A DNA stretch of 64,000 nt from a virus, in IMG/VR virus record IMGVR_UViG_3300022223_000004, positions 1-64,000 of that record; one strand, written 5' to 3'. Shown in pieces: positions 33,949 to 40,903 of this stretch. Each line of letters starts with the position of its first letter. The stretch's first letter is position 1. Position numbers and translations under genes: made by a program. Below the pieces are notes generated by a model. The model saw only the letters and a list, made by a program, of their open reading frames with translations, ran no database searches and was not told the origin of the DNA.

Positions 33949-35457
33949 TTATTTAATGATTATGGTTCTCCCAGCGCCCCTACCATGCACAGGTACCAAT
34001 GTGGCATCTGGTACCCTTATGGATTCTTGTGCAACCTTTTCTGGAATGTCTTTGTAATAATGTTTCGCATTCTCCTTAATCCATTCTACCTGTTCCCTAT
34101 AGGTCAATTTTACATTGCCCTTAAACTGATTACGGATCCTTAAAGCAATCCCAGCAGACACGTCCCTAGACAGTGAAGGGCCTTTTTTGTTTCCATCAGA
34201 AAACATAATTCCTATCTCGGCAAAGGTTAAAAGGAATTTTATCTCCTCTATATTCATAGCCAGAACCACATTGGCCTCTGGAGATAAAAACTGAAGTCCT
34301 TTTTTACAATGAGGGCAGGGGAGGACTGTATCTAATAGGTGCCCACCTCTGAGTTCCAGAGGCACAATGTCTCCCAAAATAAAATAACCTCCACAGCGTA
34401 TGCACCAGACTTCCTTTTCCAGAGTTTCTTCACTCCAAGTTCCTGTCGTCACTATTTCCAGCACATGGGGTGGCGTCCATTCCGTATAGGGGATTTCTTG
34501 TAATGTTGATGGGTCATCAAAGGTATCCACAAAGAGGTTTTCATCCTTGATCGGAGCAAAGTTGTCCATTTGAAATTTTAGGAGATCAGTTGTGGTTTCC
34601 AGAAGGTGGTACAGAAAGCTCCTACCCCTGGTATCGCTCCAGTCTATATCTTTTCCCTCTATCAGGGCTTTAGAGGTCTGGGATAATACTTGGAGCAATT
34701 GATTAGGAGCATCGGGCAATTTAGAGGAAGAATGCAACCAATCATGTAAAAAACCTATAAGGTCTTTTGCATTAGTGTTTGTGTCATCCTGATAATGCTG
34801 ATAACGGGTGACCCTAATTGGAGGCAGGCGATGGCTTTTAGGTAAGTCGGTTGTTTTACCTGCTAAGTATTGCTCCAACCTATCTTTTAAATACATTTCA
34901 GACCCTTCAGGAAAACCTAAAGGCAAATATTTCACAAAAGTCTCCACCCTTTTAAGGGCCATTGTCCGTAAGTAATTAAAAGAGACCCTTCTGTTCCTGA
35001 GGTCCATATCCATTTCCTCAATCATCCGATTAAGGAATCCCTCCAGTGATTTTATTTGCCAAGGCTCACAATCTTGTAAAGGATCTGGAGTGGAATCAAT
35101 CTCTGGCAGGACTTCACTCCCTTTTGGTATTTTCAATTGCTCCCGCATACTGGTTAAAATCATAGCGGAATCATGGGTAAGGTCTGCTATATGTGATCTG
35201 AAGTCCTCTAAGGGTTTGTCTCCACAGAGGCACTCAGCATTCAAATCTACCAAATTGGTTATAAGGGTATCCACTGTATCAGGTAGGTCACTAATGCCTA
35301 AGGGTGTATTGGGGCTATCTGCTTTCATACGCCAAACATTTTCAAATAGGTCCACAATCTGGGCCAGTTTCTCTGGCTCTGCTAGGTAGACTCTGATAAT
35401 GTCTTGGAAAATGTACAGTAATCTGGACAATAGGGAATGGGTTGTTTCCTGGTTCAT
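33949..35457 (-). CDS. Large unknown protein between TerS and TerL
   Basis: The 502-residue protein is mainly helical with a zinc-ribbon-like pair near 366-398 (CIRCGG and CPHCKK). The C-terminus is basic and Gly-rich (VPVHGRGAGRTIIIK). I recognise no family. It sits between the terminase genes with tight spacing and strong ribosome sites, so a packaging role (DNA recognition, TerS partner or processing factor) is suggested by place only. Confidence 0.75.
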   Translation of the reverse strand: MNQETTHSLLSRLLYIFQDIIRVYLAEPEKLAQIVDLFENVWRMKADSPNTPLGISDLPDTVDTLITNLVDLNAECLCGDKPLEDFRSHIADLTHDSAMILTSMREQLKIPKGSEVLPEIDSTPDPLQDCEPWQIKSLEGFLNRMIEEMDMDLRNRRVSFNYLRTMALKRVETFVKYLPLGFPEGSEMYLKDRLEQYLAGKTTDLPKSHRLPPIRVTRYQHYQDDTNTNAKDLIGFLHDWLHSSSKLPDAPNQLLQVLSQTSKALIEGKDIDWSDTRGRSFLYHLLETTTDLLKFQMDNFAPIKDENLFVDTFDDPSTLQEIPYTEWTPPHVLEIVTTGTWSEETLEKEVWCIRCGGYFILGDIVPLELRGGHLLDTVLPCPHCKKGLQFLSPEANVVLAMNIEEIKFLLTFAEIGIMFSDGNKKGPSLSRDVSAGIALRIRNQFKGNVKLTYREQVEWIKENAKHYYKDIPEKVAQESIRVPDATLVPVHGRGAGRTIIIK

Positions 35458-35482
35458 TTTTTCTCTCCTCTATTTTATTTTA

Positions 35483-36124
35483 TTATAAGAATGCCTCATC
35501 TGGATCATACGCATCTTCCGTAGTCAATCCTACGTCGGTTGCCTTGGCCCAAGTATTCTTATCCCGTCTTTCAAGTATAGTTATATCCCGTACCCAGGTA
35601 GGAACAAACTTATCTGGAGCCAAACTTCTGGTGATTATTTTCTTTCTGAATAACGCTAAGGCCCTGTTTATCGCCAAATAATAATATGCATATTTTTTAT
35701 GAGATTTGGACGCCTTCTCTTCCCAGTCATCCTCATAAGATGCCACAAAATCCTTTCCTGCCTTCATCCAGCGGTAATGGGTATTTTCAAATATGCCCAA
35801 TAGGAAACAGGCGTCATGGACTGGAATAAAATGGCTCAGATAAAAACACATTACTCGGCATAACTCTGGGGAACATTCTGCGGGGGACCCTACGGGAAGG
35901 AAAAAGTTTTCTGCCTCTTCCAAAGTGGCTGTACGCATATACTCTCGGAATAGGGTATCTTCTAATGGTTTAGCACCTTTCGGCTTTTTGCTGATTTTTA
36001 TCCGTTTCCCCTGTGGAGTCCTTTTTTGGTAGGTTTTTAATTTAATTCTTTTCGGTTCTGGAATACCTTTCCCTTCTTTCTTTTTCTGGGACTTCGGTTT
36101 TCTTTTAATTTTGATCATAGGCAT
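35483..36124 (-). CDS. terS: Terminase small subunit-like protein
   Basis: The 213-residue product has a very basic N-terminal 60 residues, then an HTH-like segment (ACFLLGIFENTHYRWMKAGKDF) and a helical domain ending VRDITILERRDKNTW. This matches small terminases that bind the packaging site. Start chosen at ATG 36124, 11 bases after GGAGG. That GGAGG lies in a CCTCC-AAAA-GGAGG hairpin (36149-36136), which may limit translation. The five-hairpin array just upstream may be its binding site. Confidence 0.75.
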   Translation of the reverse strand: MPMIKIKRKPKSQKKKEGKGIPEPKRIKLKTYQKRTPQGKRIKISKKPKGAKPLEDTLFREYMRTATLEEAENFFLPVGSPAECSPELCRVMCFYLSHFIPVHDACFLLGIFENTHYRWMKAGKDFVASYEDDWEEKASKSHKKYAYYYLAINRALALFRKKIITRSLAPDKFVPTWVRDITILERRDKNTWAKATDVGLTTEDAYDPDEAFL

Positions 36125-36135
36125 CAGAAACAGCA

Positions 36136-36149
36136 CCTCCTTTTGGAGG
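36136..36149 (-). promoter_or_regulatory. Hairpin enclosing the terS ribosome site
   Basis: On the minus strand CCTCC-AAAA-GGAGG forms a perfect 5-bp stem with a 4-base loop; its 3' arm is the Shine-Dalgarno for terS. Pairing would hide the site, so terS may be translated at a low level or controlled by a factor. Confidence 0.55.
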
Positions 36150-36220
36150 AAACTAACAAAGTCCACGTTGGAGTCGAATTTTTCTGGAATATATTATATT
36201 TAATTGGCATCCACATTCCT

Positions 36221-36250
36221 ATTATAAAAGGCAAAGGTTTATTTTGATCA
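36221..36250 (-). promoter_or_regulatory. Promoter candidate for the head operon
   Basis: On the minus strand TGATCA (36250-36245) and TATAAT (36226-36221) are 18 bases apart. The -10 is perfect and the -35 poor (3 of 6). A second TATAAT-like box lies near 36195. Either could start the packaging/head transcript just after the hairpin array. Confidence 0.4.
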
Positions 36251-36256
36251 GTAAAT

Positions 36257-36481
36257 GAAGAAAGGGAGGAAGCCGGACTGATTGAAAGCCCAAGGGAAAC
36301 TTCCTCCCCTTTCTTCTGGTGATAAGACCTCTGGGTATCAGGCGTTTTAGGTCTTATCACCTACCCCCCAAATAATAGCCAGGAAACCATTATTTGGGTT
36401 CTCTCGAAAAGGTAAAGCGATTTGGGAAACCTTACCTTTTCTATACCACTCGAATAGGCTCGGTGTACCTATTCTAAGTGG
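36257..36481. other. Array of five consecutive stem-loops before terS
   Basis: No credible ORF is present. Five hairpins follow each other: A 36257-36272/36300-36316 (16 bp, one bulge), B 36318-36330/36349-36361 (13 bp, perfect), C 36367-36376/36389-36398 (10 bp), D 36406-36415/36432-36441 (10 bp), E 36446-36450+36452-36458/36468-36474+36477-36481 (12 bp, small internal loop). Loops of A, C and D end in GGAAAC just before the right arm. None has a U-tract, so they are not terminators. Options are a terS-recognised packaging site, a structured RNA, or a protein-binding array. Confidence 0.75.
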
Positions 36482-36585
36482 CAGACCCTATCGTTAATTG
36501 AGGTTCTTTTGTGTTTGAAAGGATTTACCCTCTCCGTTTCATAGATCACCTCCTTTTTGCCTATTTAATTAAATAAATTCAGCAC
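36482..36585. other. Short non-coding stretch before the hairpin array
   Basis: About 100 bp with no gene. It contains a CACCTCCTTT segment that would be a Shine-Dalgarno on the minus strand, but no start codon follows in a useful frame. A palindromic AT-rich patch (TTTAATTAAATAAA) lies near 36564. Nothing more can be supported. Confidence 0.35.
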
Positions 36586-37011
36586 CTAAGTATATATCTC
36601 CTTTTCTGGCTTAATTTCCAAAATTATCCTTTTCTTTTTAGTCGCATACCTCATGGTAGCCCAGGTTCCTGACCTTTTCATTTCCTTCATGGTATTAGGA
36701 ACTGCTATCAATGCTTCCGTTTGGTTCACTATTTCCTTATTCCTTTCTAGGAAATGCCTGGGTGGTTCTGAAACATCATAAGGAGCATAGGCCCTAAATT
36801 CAGTATTAATAGGAGGGTGCTGGTGTATTCTGAATCCTAAATGTTTTGCAATAGCCGCGGCATCTTCATCTGCCCCTATACAATCCCCATGGTGGAATAC
36901 CCTAAATCCCATACCCCATAATTCCCTTAAAGTTTGCTTTAACAGAGTTAATTGCCTTGCAGTCATTCCTTTTCTGGATCCTGTAAATCCTACGTGCCTG
37001 TCTTGGAACAT
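36586..37011 (-). CDS. SLOG-superfamily protein (LOG/DprA-like)
   Basis: The 141-residue product has the Rossmann-like SLOG pattern: VGFTGSRKGMTARQ at the N-terminus, FHHGDCIGADEDAAAIAKHLGF, HPP, then ERNKEIVNQTEALIAVP and GTWATMRYATKKKR. SLOG domains bind nucleotides or NAD-derived ligands and appear in DprA, LOG and defence proteins. In phages they are often single-domain proteins of unknown role. ATG has AGGAGAGTGAT and follows the small TM gene. Confidence 0.8.
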   Translation of the reverse strand: MFQDRHVGFTGSRKGMTARQLTLLKQTLRELWGMGFRVFHHGDCIGADEDAAAIAKHLGFRIHQHPPINTEFRAYAPYDVSEPPRHFLERNKEIVNQTEALIAVPNTMKEMKRSGTWATMRYATKKKRIILEIKPEKEIYT

Positions 37012-37012
37012 A

Positions 37013-37141
37013 TCACTCTCCTACTTTCTGCTGGTTTTTTCTTCGTTTATTTAGTTTAGGAAATAAATCAAAAAGGACAATAATGTTCACCAAAGCCACA
37101 TATGCCATCAGTGCTACAAATACTACCAAATTCTCAATCAC
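37013..37141 (-). CDS. Short membrane protein, 42 residues
   Basis: GTG at 37141 lies inside the end of the preceding short frame with AGGAAGAAG upstream. The product has one hydrophobic helix (NLVVFVALMAYVALVNIIVLF) and a basic C-terminus (KLNKRRKNQQK), the inside-positive form of a small inner-membrane protein. The stop is one base before the next ATG, so the unit is coupled. Role unknown. Confidence 0.55.
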   Translation of the reverse strand: MIENLVVFVALMAYVALVNIIVLFDLFPKLNKRRKNQQKVGE

Positions 37142-37307
37142 CTTCTTCCTCTCCTGTTTTTATCAATATTCCGTCCATCCATGCCTCTATAGATTCCTCT
37201 ATATCGGTTGGTTTTTCTAGGCAATGAGATATTCCAATAGCCTTTTGCATATCCTTTTTCAGGGACTCTGGTATAACTTCCTTGTTTTCTTTCTCGTCCT
37301 CTTCCAT
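37134..37307 (-). CDS. Short acidic protein, 57 residues
   Basis: ATG at 37307 follows GAGGAAAAGGA. The product is acidic and soluble (MEEDEKENKEVIPESL; IEESIEAWMDGILI). It overlaps the next short membrane protein by 8 bases. The pair fills an otherwise empty 300-bp stretch, and both have proper ribosome sites. No family is known. Confidence 0.6.
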   Translation of the reverse strand: MEEDEKENKEVIPESLKKDMQKAIGISHCLEKPTDIEESIEAWMDGILIKTGEEEGD

Positions 37308-37317
37308 TTCCTTTTCC

Positions 37318-37611
37318 TCACAACTTTTCTATCTGATTCAATTTTTTCTTGGCATACATTACAGGATCCTTCACAGACCCATTGGCTATCCTCTTTAATG
37401 CTGCCGTGGCAAGTCCTAAAGACTTAAATGGCCTTTCATGCCTTTTCCTTTTTTCTAGGTACTTGGCTTCCTGCTCCTCTTGTCGTTTGGCAACCGTTTC
37501 TGGAGAATGCTGTTTACAGTAACCTCCCATAACAGCCTTTCTGGAACACCGATGCTGGCGATAAGTGCCGTAACCCCATACTAATTGCACACATTGGTCA
37601 TTTCTACTCAT
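37318..37611 (-). CDS. Small Cys/His basic protein
   Basis: The 97-residue product has a Cys/His group (CVQLVWGYGTYRQHRCSRKAVM, then GGYCKQH) followed by a strongly basic helix (AKYLEKRKRHERPFKSL). The first part looks like a small zinc-binding module common in phage accessory genes. ATG at 37611 overlaps the previous TGA (ATGA) and has TAGGAG; the longer frame upstream overlaps the previous gene. Role unknown. Confidence 0.7.
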   Translation of the reverse strand: MSRNDQCVQLVWGYGTYRQHRCSRKAVMGGYCKQHSPETVAKRQEEQEAKYLEKRKRHERPFKSLGLATAALKRIANGSVKDPVMYAKKKLNQIEKL

Positions 37612-37853
37612 ATTAAAGCTCCTAACCATTTTAATATGGCAAAACAATTCTCCCCACTAGGCATTTGTCCTTTCTTCATCCTAGAAATTGTGGATTCGTT
37701 TACCCCCATCTGGACACAGGCATCTTTTATGGTAATCCCATCCACCAGTGCCTTTCTTTTAATATGGGCATATATGTTTTCCAAGTTTTCTTCCTCTGAC
37801 AATGGTGGAAGACTTGGTATTGGTGTGTTATAGTTGTTATCCTGCTTGTTCAT
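37608..37853 (-). CDS. XRE/Cro-like HTH protein
   Basis: The 81-residue product has a Pro-rich start and then an HTH core: IKRKALVDGITIKDACVQM, then GVNESTISRMKKGQMPSGEN, typical of Cro/C1-type repressors (TISRMKKG recognition helix). It may be a Cro-like or plasmid-type repressor. It lies in the accessory operon downstream of the LexA-like box region, so it could take part in the lysis-lysogeny switch; a full CI-like repressor is not visible here. Confidence 0.75.
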   Translation of the reverse strand: MNKQDNNYNTPIPSLPPLSEEENLENIYAHIKRKALVDGITIKDACVQMGVNESTISRMKKGQMPSGENCFAILKWLGALI

Positions 37854-38084
37854 CTATCTACCCTCTATTGGGATGGCTGACTCACTTAGCATAGGCCCAG
37901 CGGTTATGACTACCGTTGAACGTATCCCCGCCTCAACCATCCTTTTTGACATGCAGTGTATGCACAAGATTCCACCTCCTTCTTCGTTTGGCGCAATCTT
38001 TTCCCAAACTTCATCTGGGACGACGGCTTCAACCCAATCCGGTCTGTTGTAGTTGTACCCGCAATCGTAGCAACTCAATACCAT
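37854..38084 (-). CDS. Phage zinc-ribbon protein
   Basis: The 76-residue product has CYDCGYNYNRPDWVEAVVPDE and, after a short spacer, GGGILCIHCMSKRM: a two-CxxC zinc ribbon widespread among phage accessory genes. ATG at 38084 is nine bases after GGAGG; an ATG three codons earlier overlaps the ribosome site. Function unknown. Confidence 0.75.
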   Translation of the reverse strand: MVLSCYDCGYNYNRPDWVEAVVPDEVWEKIAPNEEGGGILCIHCMSKRMVEAGIRSTVVITAGPMLSESAIPIEGR

Positions 38085-38105
38085 ATCTATCATCCTCCAG
38101 TGCTG

Positions 38106-38537
38106 TTAGCCTGAAAACTGTTCTAAGACGCTATTGCAAAGTCTATTGATCTCTGGATCTTCTCCGTTAAGAGAGTAAACCTCTCTGATAACGTCAAGTA
38201 ATTTTCGTATGATTTCCTGTTGGTCAGATATTTCACCTAAATACATCTGTTCTTTAACTTTATGCTCTGTTGGATGCCATGTTGTTGCTGTATCTTTCAG
38301 AAACTCATCCACTTGAATCTCTAAAGACTCCATGTGTTCTACTGCCCGACATTCGTCGAAGTCAGTCTCTGAATCAAACCTTGCTCTCTCCAAGTGTTCT
38401 TGCGCTTCCCTGAATGACCTAAGCAAAGAGACGGCTTTGTCCTCTGCTGGGTGCCATGTGGATATAGGCTCAAAATAACTTGTTCCTTCATCGCTATGGA
38501 CTACTCTTGATAAACCGCAAGGGCATTTATCTGTCAT
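38106..38537 (-). CDS. Hypothetical protein with duplicated WHP motif
   Basis: The 143-residue product starts CPCGLSRVVHS, a zinc-like knuckle, and has two related segments (STWHPAEDKAVSLLRS and TTWHPTEHKVKEQM) about 60 residues apart, each followed by a coiled coil. This suggests internal duplication. ATG overlaps the previous gene (38537-38534) with AGGAGG upstream. No family known. Confidence 0.7.
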   Translation of the reverse strand: MTDKCPCGLSRVVHSDEGTSYFEPISTWHPAEDKAVSLLRSFREAQEHLERARFDSETDFDECRAVEHMESLEIQVDEFLKDTATTWHPTEHKVKEQMYLGEISDQQEIIRKLLDVIREVYSLNGEDPEINRLCNSVLEQFSG

Positions 38538-38881
38538 TGGGTATCCTCCTGAGCTAATTTGTTAAGCACATATGACCCACCATGTTTACCACAAAAATAT
38601 TTTCCATCTATTTTAAAAGATGCCGCTAGATCACAAGTTTCCTTGCCTTTGGGATTCCCTGGTCTGCCTCTGCCATGCCAAAATTTTCTAGTAGCAAGGG
38701 ATAGCATGGCTCCACACTTAGGAAAAGACAATCTATCCGACTTTATCCTGATTACTTTTGTTGGAAGCTCCGACCCCTCTTGGCTTTCTTCCTCACCGTA
38801 CAAAACCTTTTTCATTGTCTCATTACGGTCATGTATGTAATCCATCCAATCTTCTTCATCTTCTTCAAAGTCATTATCCAT
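38534..38881 (-). CDS. Hypothetical Cys/His protein
   Basis: The 115-residue product has an acidic N-terminus and a C-terminal part with FPKCGAMLSLATRKFW, CDLAASFKIDGKYFCGKH. The Cys/His set suggests zinc binding. ATG at 38881 follows AGGAGGAAGAG. It begins right after the tRNA-like element on the same strand. Confidence 0.7.
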   Translation of the reverse strand: MDNDFEEDEEDWMDYIHDRNETMKKVLYGEEESQEGSELPTKVIRIKSDRLSFPKCGAMLSLATRKFWHGRGRPGNPKGKETCDLAASFKIDGKYFCGKHGGSYVLNKLAQEDTQ

Positions 38882-38915
38882 CTCTTCCTCCTTTTGGATT
38901 AAAATCCCTCATTGT

Positions 38916-39114
38916 TGGCGGCTGGGGCAGGATTCGAACCTGCATGGAACGGCTGGCACTTTTGATAGGGGAGCATAACCGCATTCCACTCCTATCTCCT
39001 GTCAATTCAGGTCTACCGATGACTAATGCCTTATAAGGGTATGTCGTCTTAACCCCCTTCACCACTGGCCGTATGCTCTACACCAGTTGCGTCTTCCAAT
39101 TCCGCCACCCAGCC
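38916..39114 (-). tRNA. tRNA-like element (Leu-type ends) with about 140-nt insert
   Basis: Minus strand: acceptor arms GGCTGGG (39114-39108) and CCCAGCC (38926-38920) pair perfectly, followed by G and an encoded CCA (38918-38916). The T arm GCAGG-TTCGAAT-CCTGC is perfect. The D arm TGGCGGAATTGGAAGACGCA matches tRNA-Leu. Between D and T arms, where a tRNA-Leu has about 32 bases, there are roughly 140. A 5-bp ACTGG/CCAGT stem follows the D arm but encloses 14 bases, not a 7-base loop. A CTTATAA loop and a GATAGG/CCTATC stem lie further in. It could be a broken tRNA, one with an insert, or a tRNA mimic. Confidence 0.5.
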
Positions 39115-39121
39115 ATAAAAC

Positions 39122-39568
39122 CTAAAAAGCTTTGCCTCCTTCGGATTGCCTTTCTTCCCTCTTATGGTCACTCCGTACTTTATTATATGCCATTTTTTCT
39201 ACAATGGTCCCGGATACGTCAAAACCCTTAGCACCCATATAATCCAAAAGGCGGATCAGTAGGTCCAAACATTCTACCTCTTCCGCACTTCTGTGCGGCA
39301 GATGATCATCTGGTAGTCCTTTCCTACTTCCTTCTAAAATCTCGGAAGCTTCGGAATGTATCAGGGCCAGTTTAGTGGCAAAGAAATAGGGTAAAGCTTC
39401 AGGACAAACTTTCTCAAAAAGGTCATAATCATCCCACCACCCTGCCTCTCTATTTATTCTGTGGACCTTTTTAGCCAAATCGGTTAAATTTTCAAATCCT
39501 GAGTATTGAGGATCCGAGTGGGCAATTTTAATTAATTCACTTAAATGCATACCGATATTGGATGCCAT
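39122..39568 (-). CDS. MazG-like nucleotide pyrophosphohydrolase
   Basis: The 148-residue product has the MazG-like helix pattern: KLALIHSEASEILEGSRKG with ExxE metal-binding acids, then VECLDLLIRLLDYMGAKGFD with a further ExxD, and MAYNKVRSDHK. These enzymes hydrolyse (d)NTPs to monophosphates and may change nucleotide pools or alarmone levels. It is the first gene after the regulatory region at 39569-39826, so it may be SOS-responsive. Confidence 0.85.
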   Translation of the reverse strand: MASNIGMHLSELIKIAHSDPQYSGFENLTDLAKKVHRINREAGWWDDYDLFEKVCPEALPYFFATKLALIHSEASEILEGSRKGLPDDHLPHRSAEEVECLDLLIRLLDYMGAKGFDVSGTIVEKMAYNKVRSDHKREERQSEGGKAF

Positions 39569-39659
39569 TTTATTTCTCCTATTAGCGTTTATCTTCTACT
39601 GATATCTATATCAGTGAGTCTTGGGTATTCACAGTATTTTGACTTAATTTTATGGAAAA

Positions 39660-39675
39660 CTGTATATACATACAG
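39660..39675. promoter_or_regulatory. LexA-type operator, CTGT-N8-ACAG
   Basis: CTGTATATACATACAG fits the E. coli-type SOS box (CTGT, 8 AT-rich bases, ACAG) exactly. It overlaps the -10 of a plus-strand promoter candidate and lies about 90 bp upstream of the MazG start. It suggests control by host LexA and hence response to DNA damage. Confidence 0.65.
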
Positions 39676-39745
39676 TCTTTTTAACGCATCCTACTTCGAT
39701 TTGAGCGGATATCATGCATATGCGTTATGTTATACGCTGATACTG

Positions 39746-39774
39746 TAAAAACCCGCTAGGATCTTAAATCCTAG
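39746..39774 (-). terminator. Terminator after the cupin gene
   Basis: On the minus strand CTAGGAT-TTAAG-ATCCTAG (39774-39756) forms a 7-bp stem followed by CGGGTTTTT. It would end the replication/accessory transcript that finishes with the gene at 39827-40462, just ahead of the regulatory region. Confidence 0.6.
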
Positions 39775-39826
39775 TGACAGGATTGATTTCAAGTAAATGC
39801 AGACAGTCAGTGTCCTTATAACTGTA

Positions 39827-40462
39827 TCAGGTCGATTTTTTCAGTATTTTATTAAAAATACCCGACAGAAAATCTCTAGCGGTTTTGTATGACAACCTGA
39901 TGGGCTTCCGTTCCGTATCAATATAATATGACCATAGGATCCGGTTTCGGGCCATTGTCCGTAATGGAAGAAAAAGATTTCCAGAAGAGACAATGGAAAA
40001 ATCTTTATAGTCTTTTATAAAAAACCAAGATCCTTTTATTGTCTTAGTAGGACCAGTTATGAATAAAGTCCAAGCAGGTCCCTCTAATACTGCTATCCTG
40101 TGATAAGTGCTATGCTCTCTTTTGATTATTCCACTTTCTTTGGAAATACCCCTACTACACAACATGGTGGCATTGATGGTGCCACCATCCTCTCCCGAAA
40201 TGTGGAAGAAAGCTTCGCTTGCGGGTGAACAATACTCCTCCCACAATACCCCTTTTAAACATATTGACCAAGAATCCCAGGGATGGTTATGCATCACCCC
40301 CTCCCTATCATCCCCAGTAAACCGGTGGAGATAGATATTTGGAAGCCACGGACTTTTGTTCCGGGGAAATAAATGCCATCTGGTAAGGTACCCAGGTATC
40401 CAGAATTTGGGAATGGATAAATAAATAATAAACAGCACTAATAAAATATAAAATAAAGTCAT
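39827..40462 (-). CDS. Membrane-anchored cupin protein
   Basis: The 211-residue product has an N-terminal transmembrane segment (about 2-18, FYILLVLFIIYLSI) followed by a cupin-like domain: YLHRFTGDDREGVMHNHPWDSWSICLKG has the His-x-His metal motif and HRIAVLEGPAWTLFITG the second motif. ATG at 40462 follows AAGGAGAAATAAAA; upstream codons lack a ribosome site. Cupins of this kind occur in many phages without a known role. Confidence 0.75.
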   Translation of the reverse strand: MTLFYILLVLFIIYLSIPKFWIPGYLTRWHLFPRNKSPWLPNIYLHRFTGDDREGVMHNHPWDSWSICLKGVLWEEYCSPASEAFFHISGEDGGTINATMLCSRGISKESGIIKREHSTYHRIAVLEGPAWTLFITGPTKTIKGSWFFIKDYKDFSIVSSGNLFLPLRTMARNRILWSYYIDTERKPIRLSYKTARDFLSGIFNKILKKST

Positions 40463-40507
40463 TTTTATTTCTCCTTGAAATATTCCATTTGAAAGAATCA
40501 TGGCCCT

Positions 40508-40903
40508 TCAAGACCATTTTAGCGTGTCTGCAATCCAAACTTTAAATTTGGTCCAACTAGATTGCTGAGGTTTTGGGACCGGGAATTCTGGTGGTATGAG
40601 TGGTCCATAAGAAATGGAAAACTTCTCCATGGATCTGTCTGCCTCCTCAATGGATGGATACCTACTGGAAATTGCCTGTGAAGCCCTTGCCGTGGCTTTG
40701 GTTGCCTCCTCAGTGGAAGTAATCAGTTTATGGAATGCTTTCAAAGGTGCCTCTTCATTAATAGGGAGTTCGGCTGCCTTCTCTAAAATAATTTCCCTCC
40801 TAAAAGGATTTTCCTTGAAAGCCTGTCCACATCCCTTTTTTGCAAGTTTGCGTCTCCTGTGTCGAATGGCTTTCTTTGATGGCTTTTTTAAAAGTTTTTT
40901 CAT
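40508..40903 (-). CDS. Basic hypothetical protein
   Basis: The 131-residue product has a very basic N-terminus (KKLLKKPSKKAIRHRRRKLAKK), a helical middle and a Pro-rich end. No family is recognised. Its ATG overlaps the stop of the zinc-ribbon gene (TAATG), with AGGAGG upstream. Confidence 0.65.
   Translation of the reverse strand: MKKLLKKPSKKAIRHRRRKLAKKGCGQAFKENPFRREIILEKAAELPINEEAPLKAFHKLITSTEEATKATARASQAISSRYPSIEEADRSMEKFSISYGPLIPPEFPVPKPQQSSWTKFKVWIADTLKWS

Larger units (their letters stand above)
39569..39826. promoter_or_regulatory. Regulatory region with palindromes and LexA-like box
   Basis: A 258-bp gap. It holds an inverted repeat CTGATATCTATATCAG (39599-39614), a LexA-like box (39660-39675), a plus-strand promoter-like pair TTGACT/TATATA (39639-39644 and 39663-39668, 18 bases apart), a GCGT/ACGC hairpin near 39722-39737, and the terminator at 39756-39774. 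The minus-strand promoter for the MazG operon must lie here, but its -35 is not clear. Confidence 0.6.

Noticed and set aside
36257-36481. Cluster of transcription terminators
   Set aside because: None of the five hairpins is followed by a U-tract on either strand.
36257-36481. CRISPR array
   Set aside because: The arms differ from hairpin to hairpin; there is no constant repeat with spacers. No CRISPR-like array was seen anywhere in the window.
38874-39065. Minus-strand frame of 63 codons across the tRNA-like element, with AGGAGATAGGAG before an internal ATG
   Set aside because: The frame crosses the T arm and acceptor stem of the tRNA-like element and has no protein features. The ribosome-site match may be chance; a tag-like peptide was considered but not supported.
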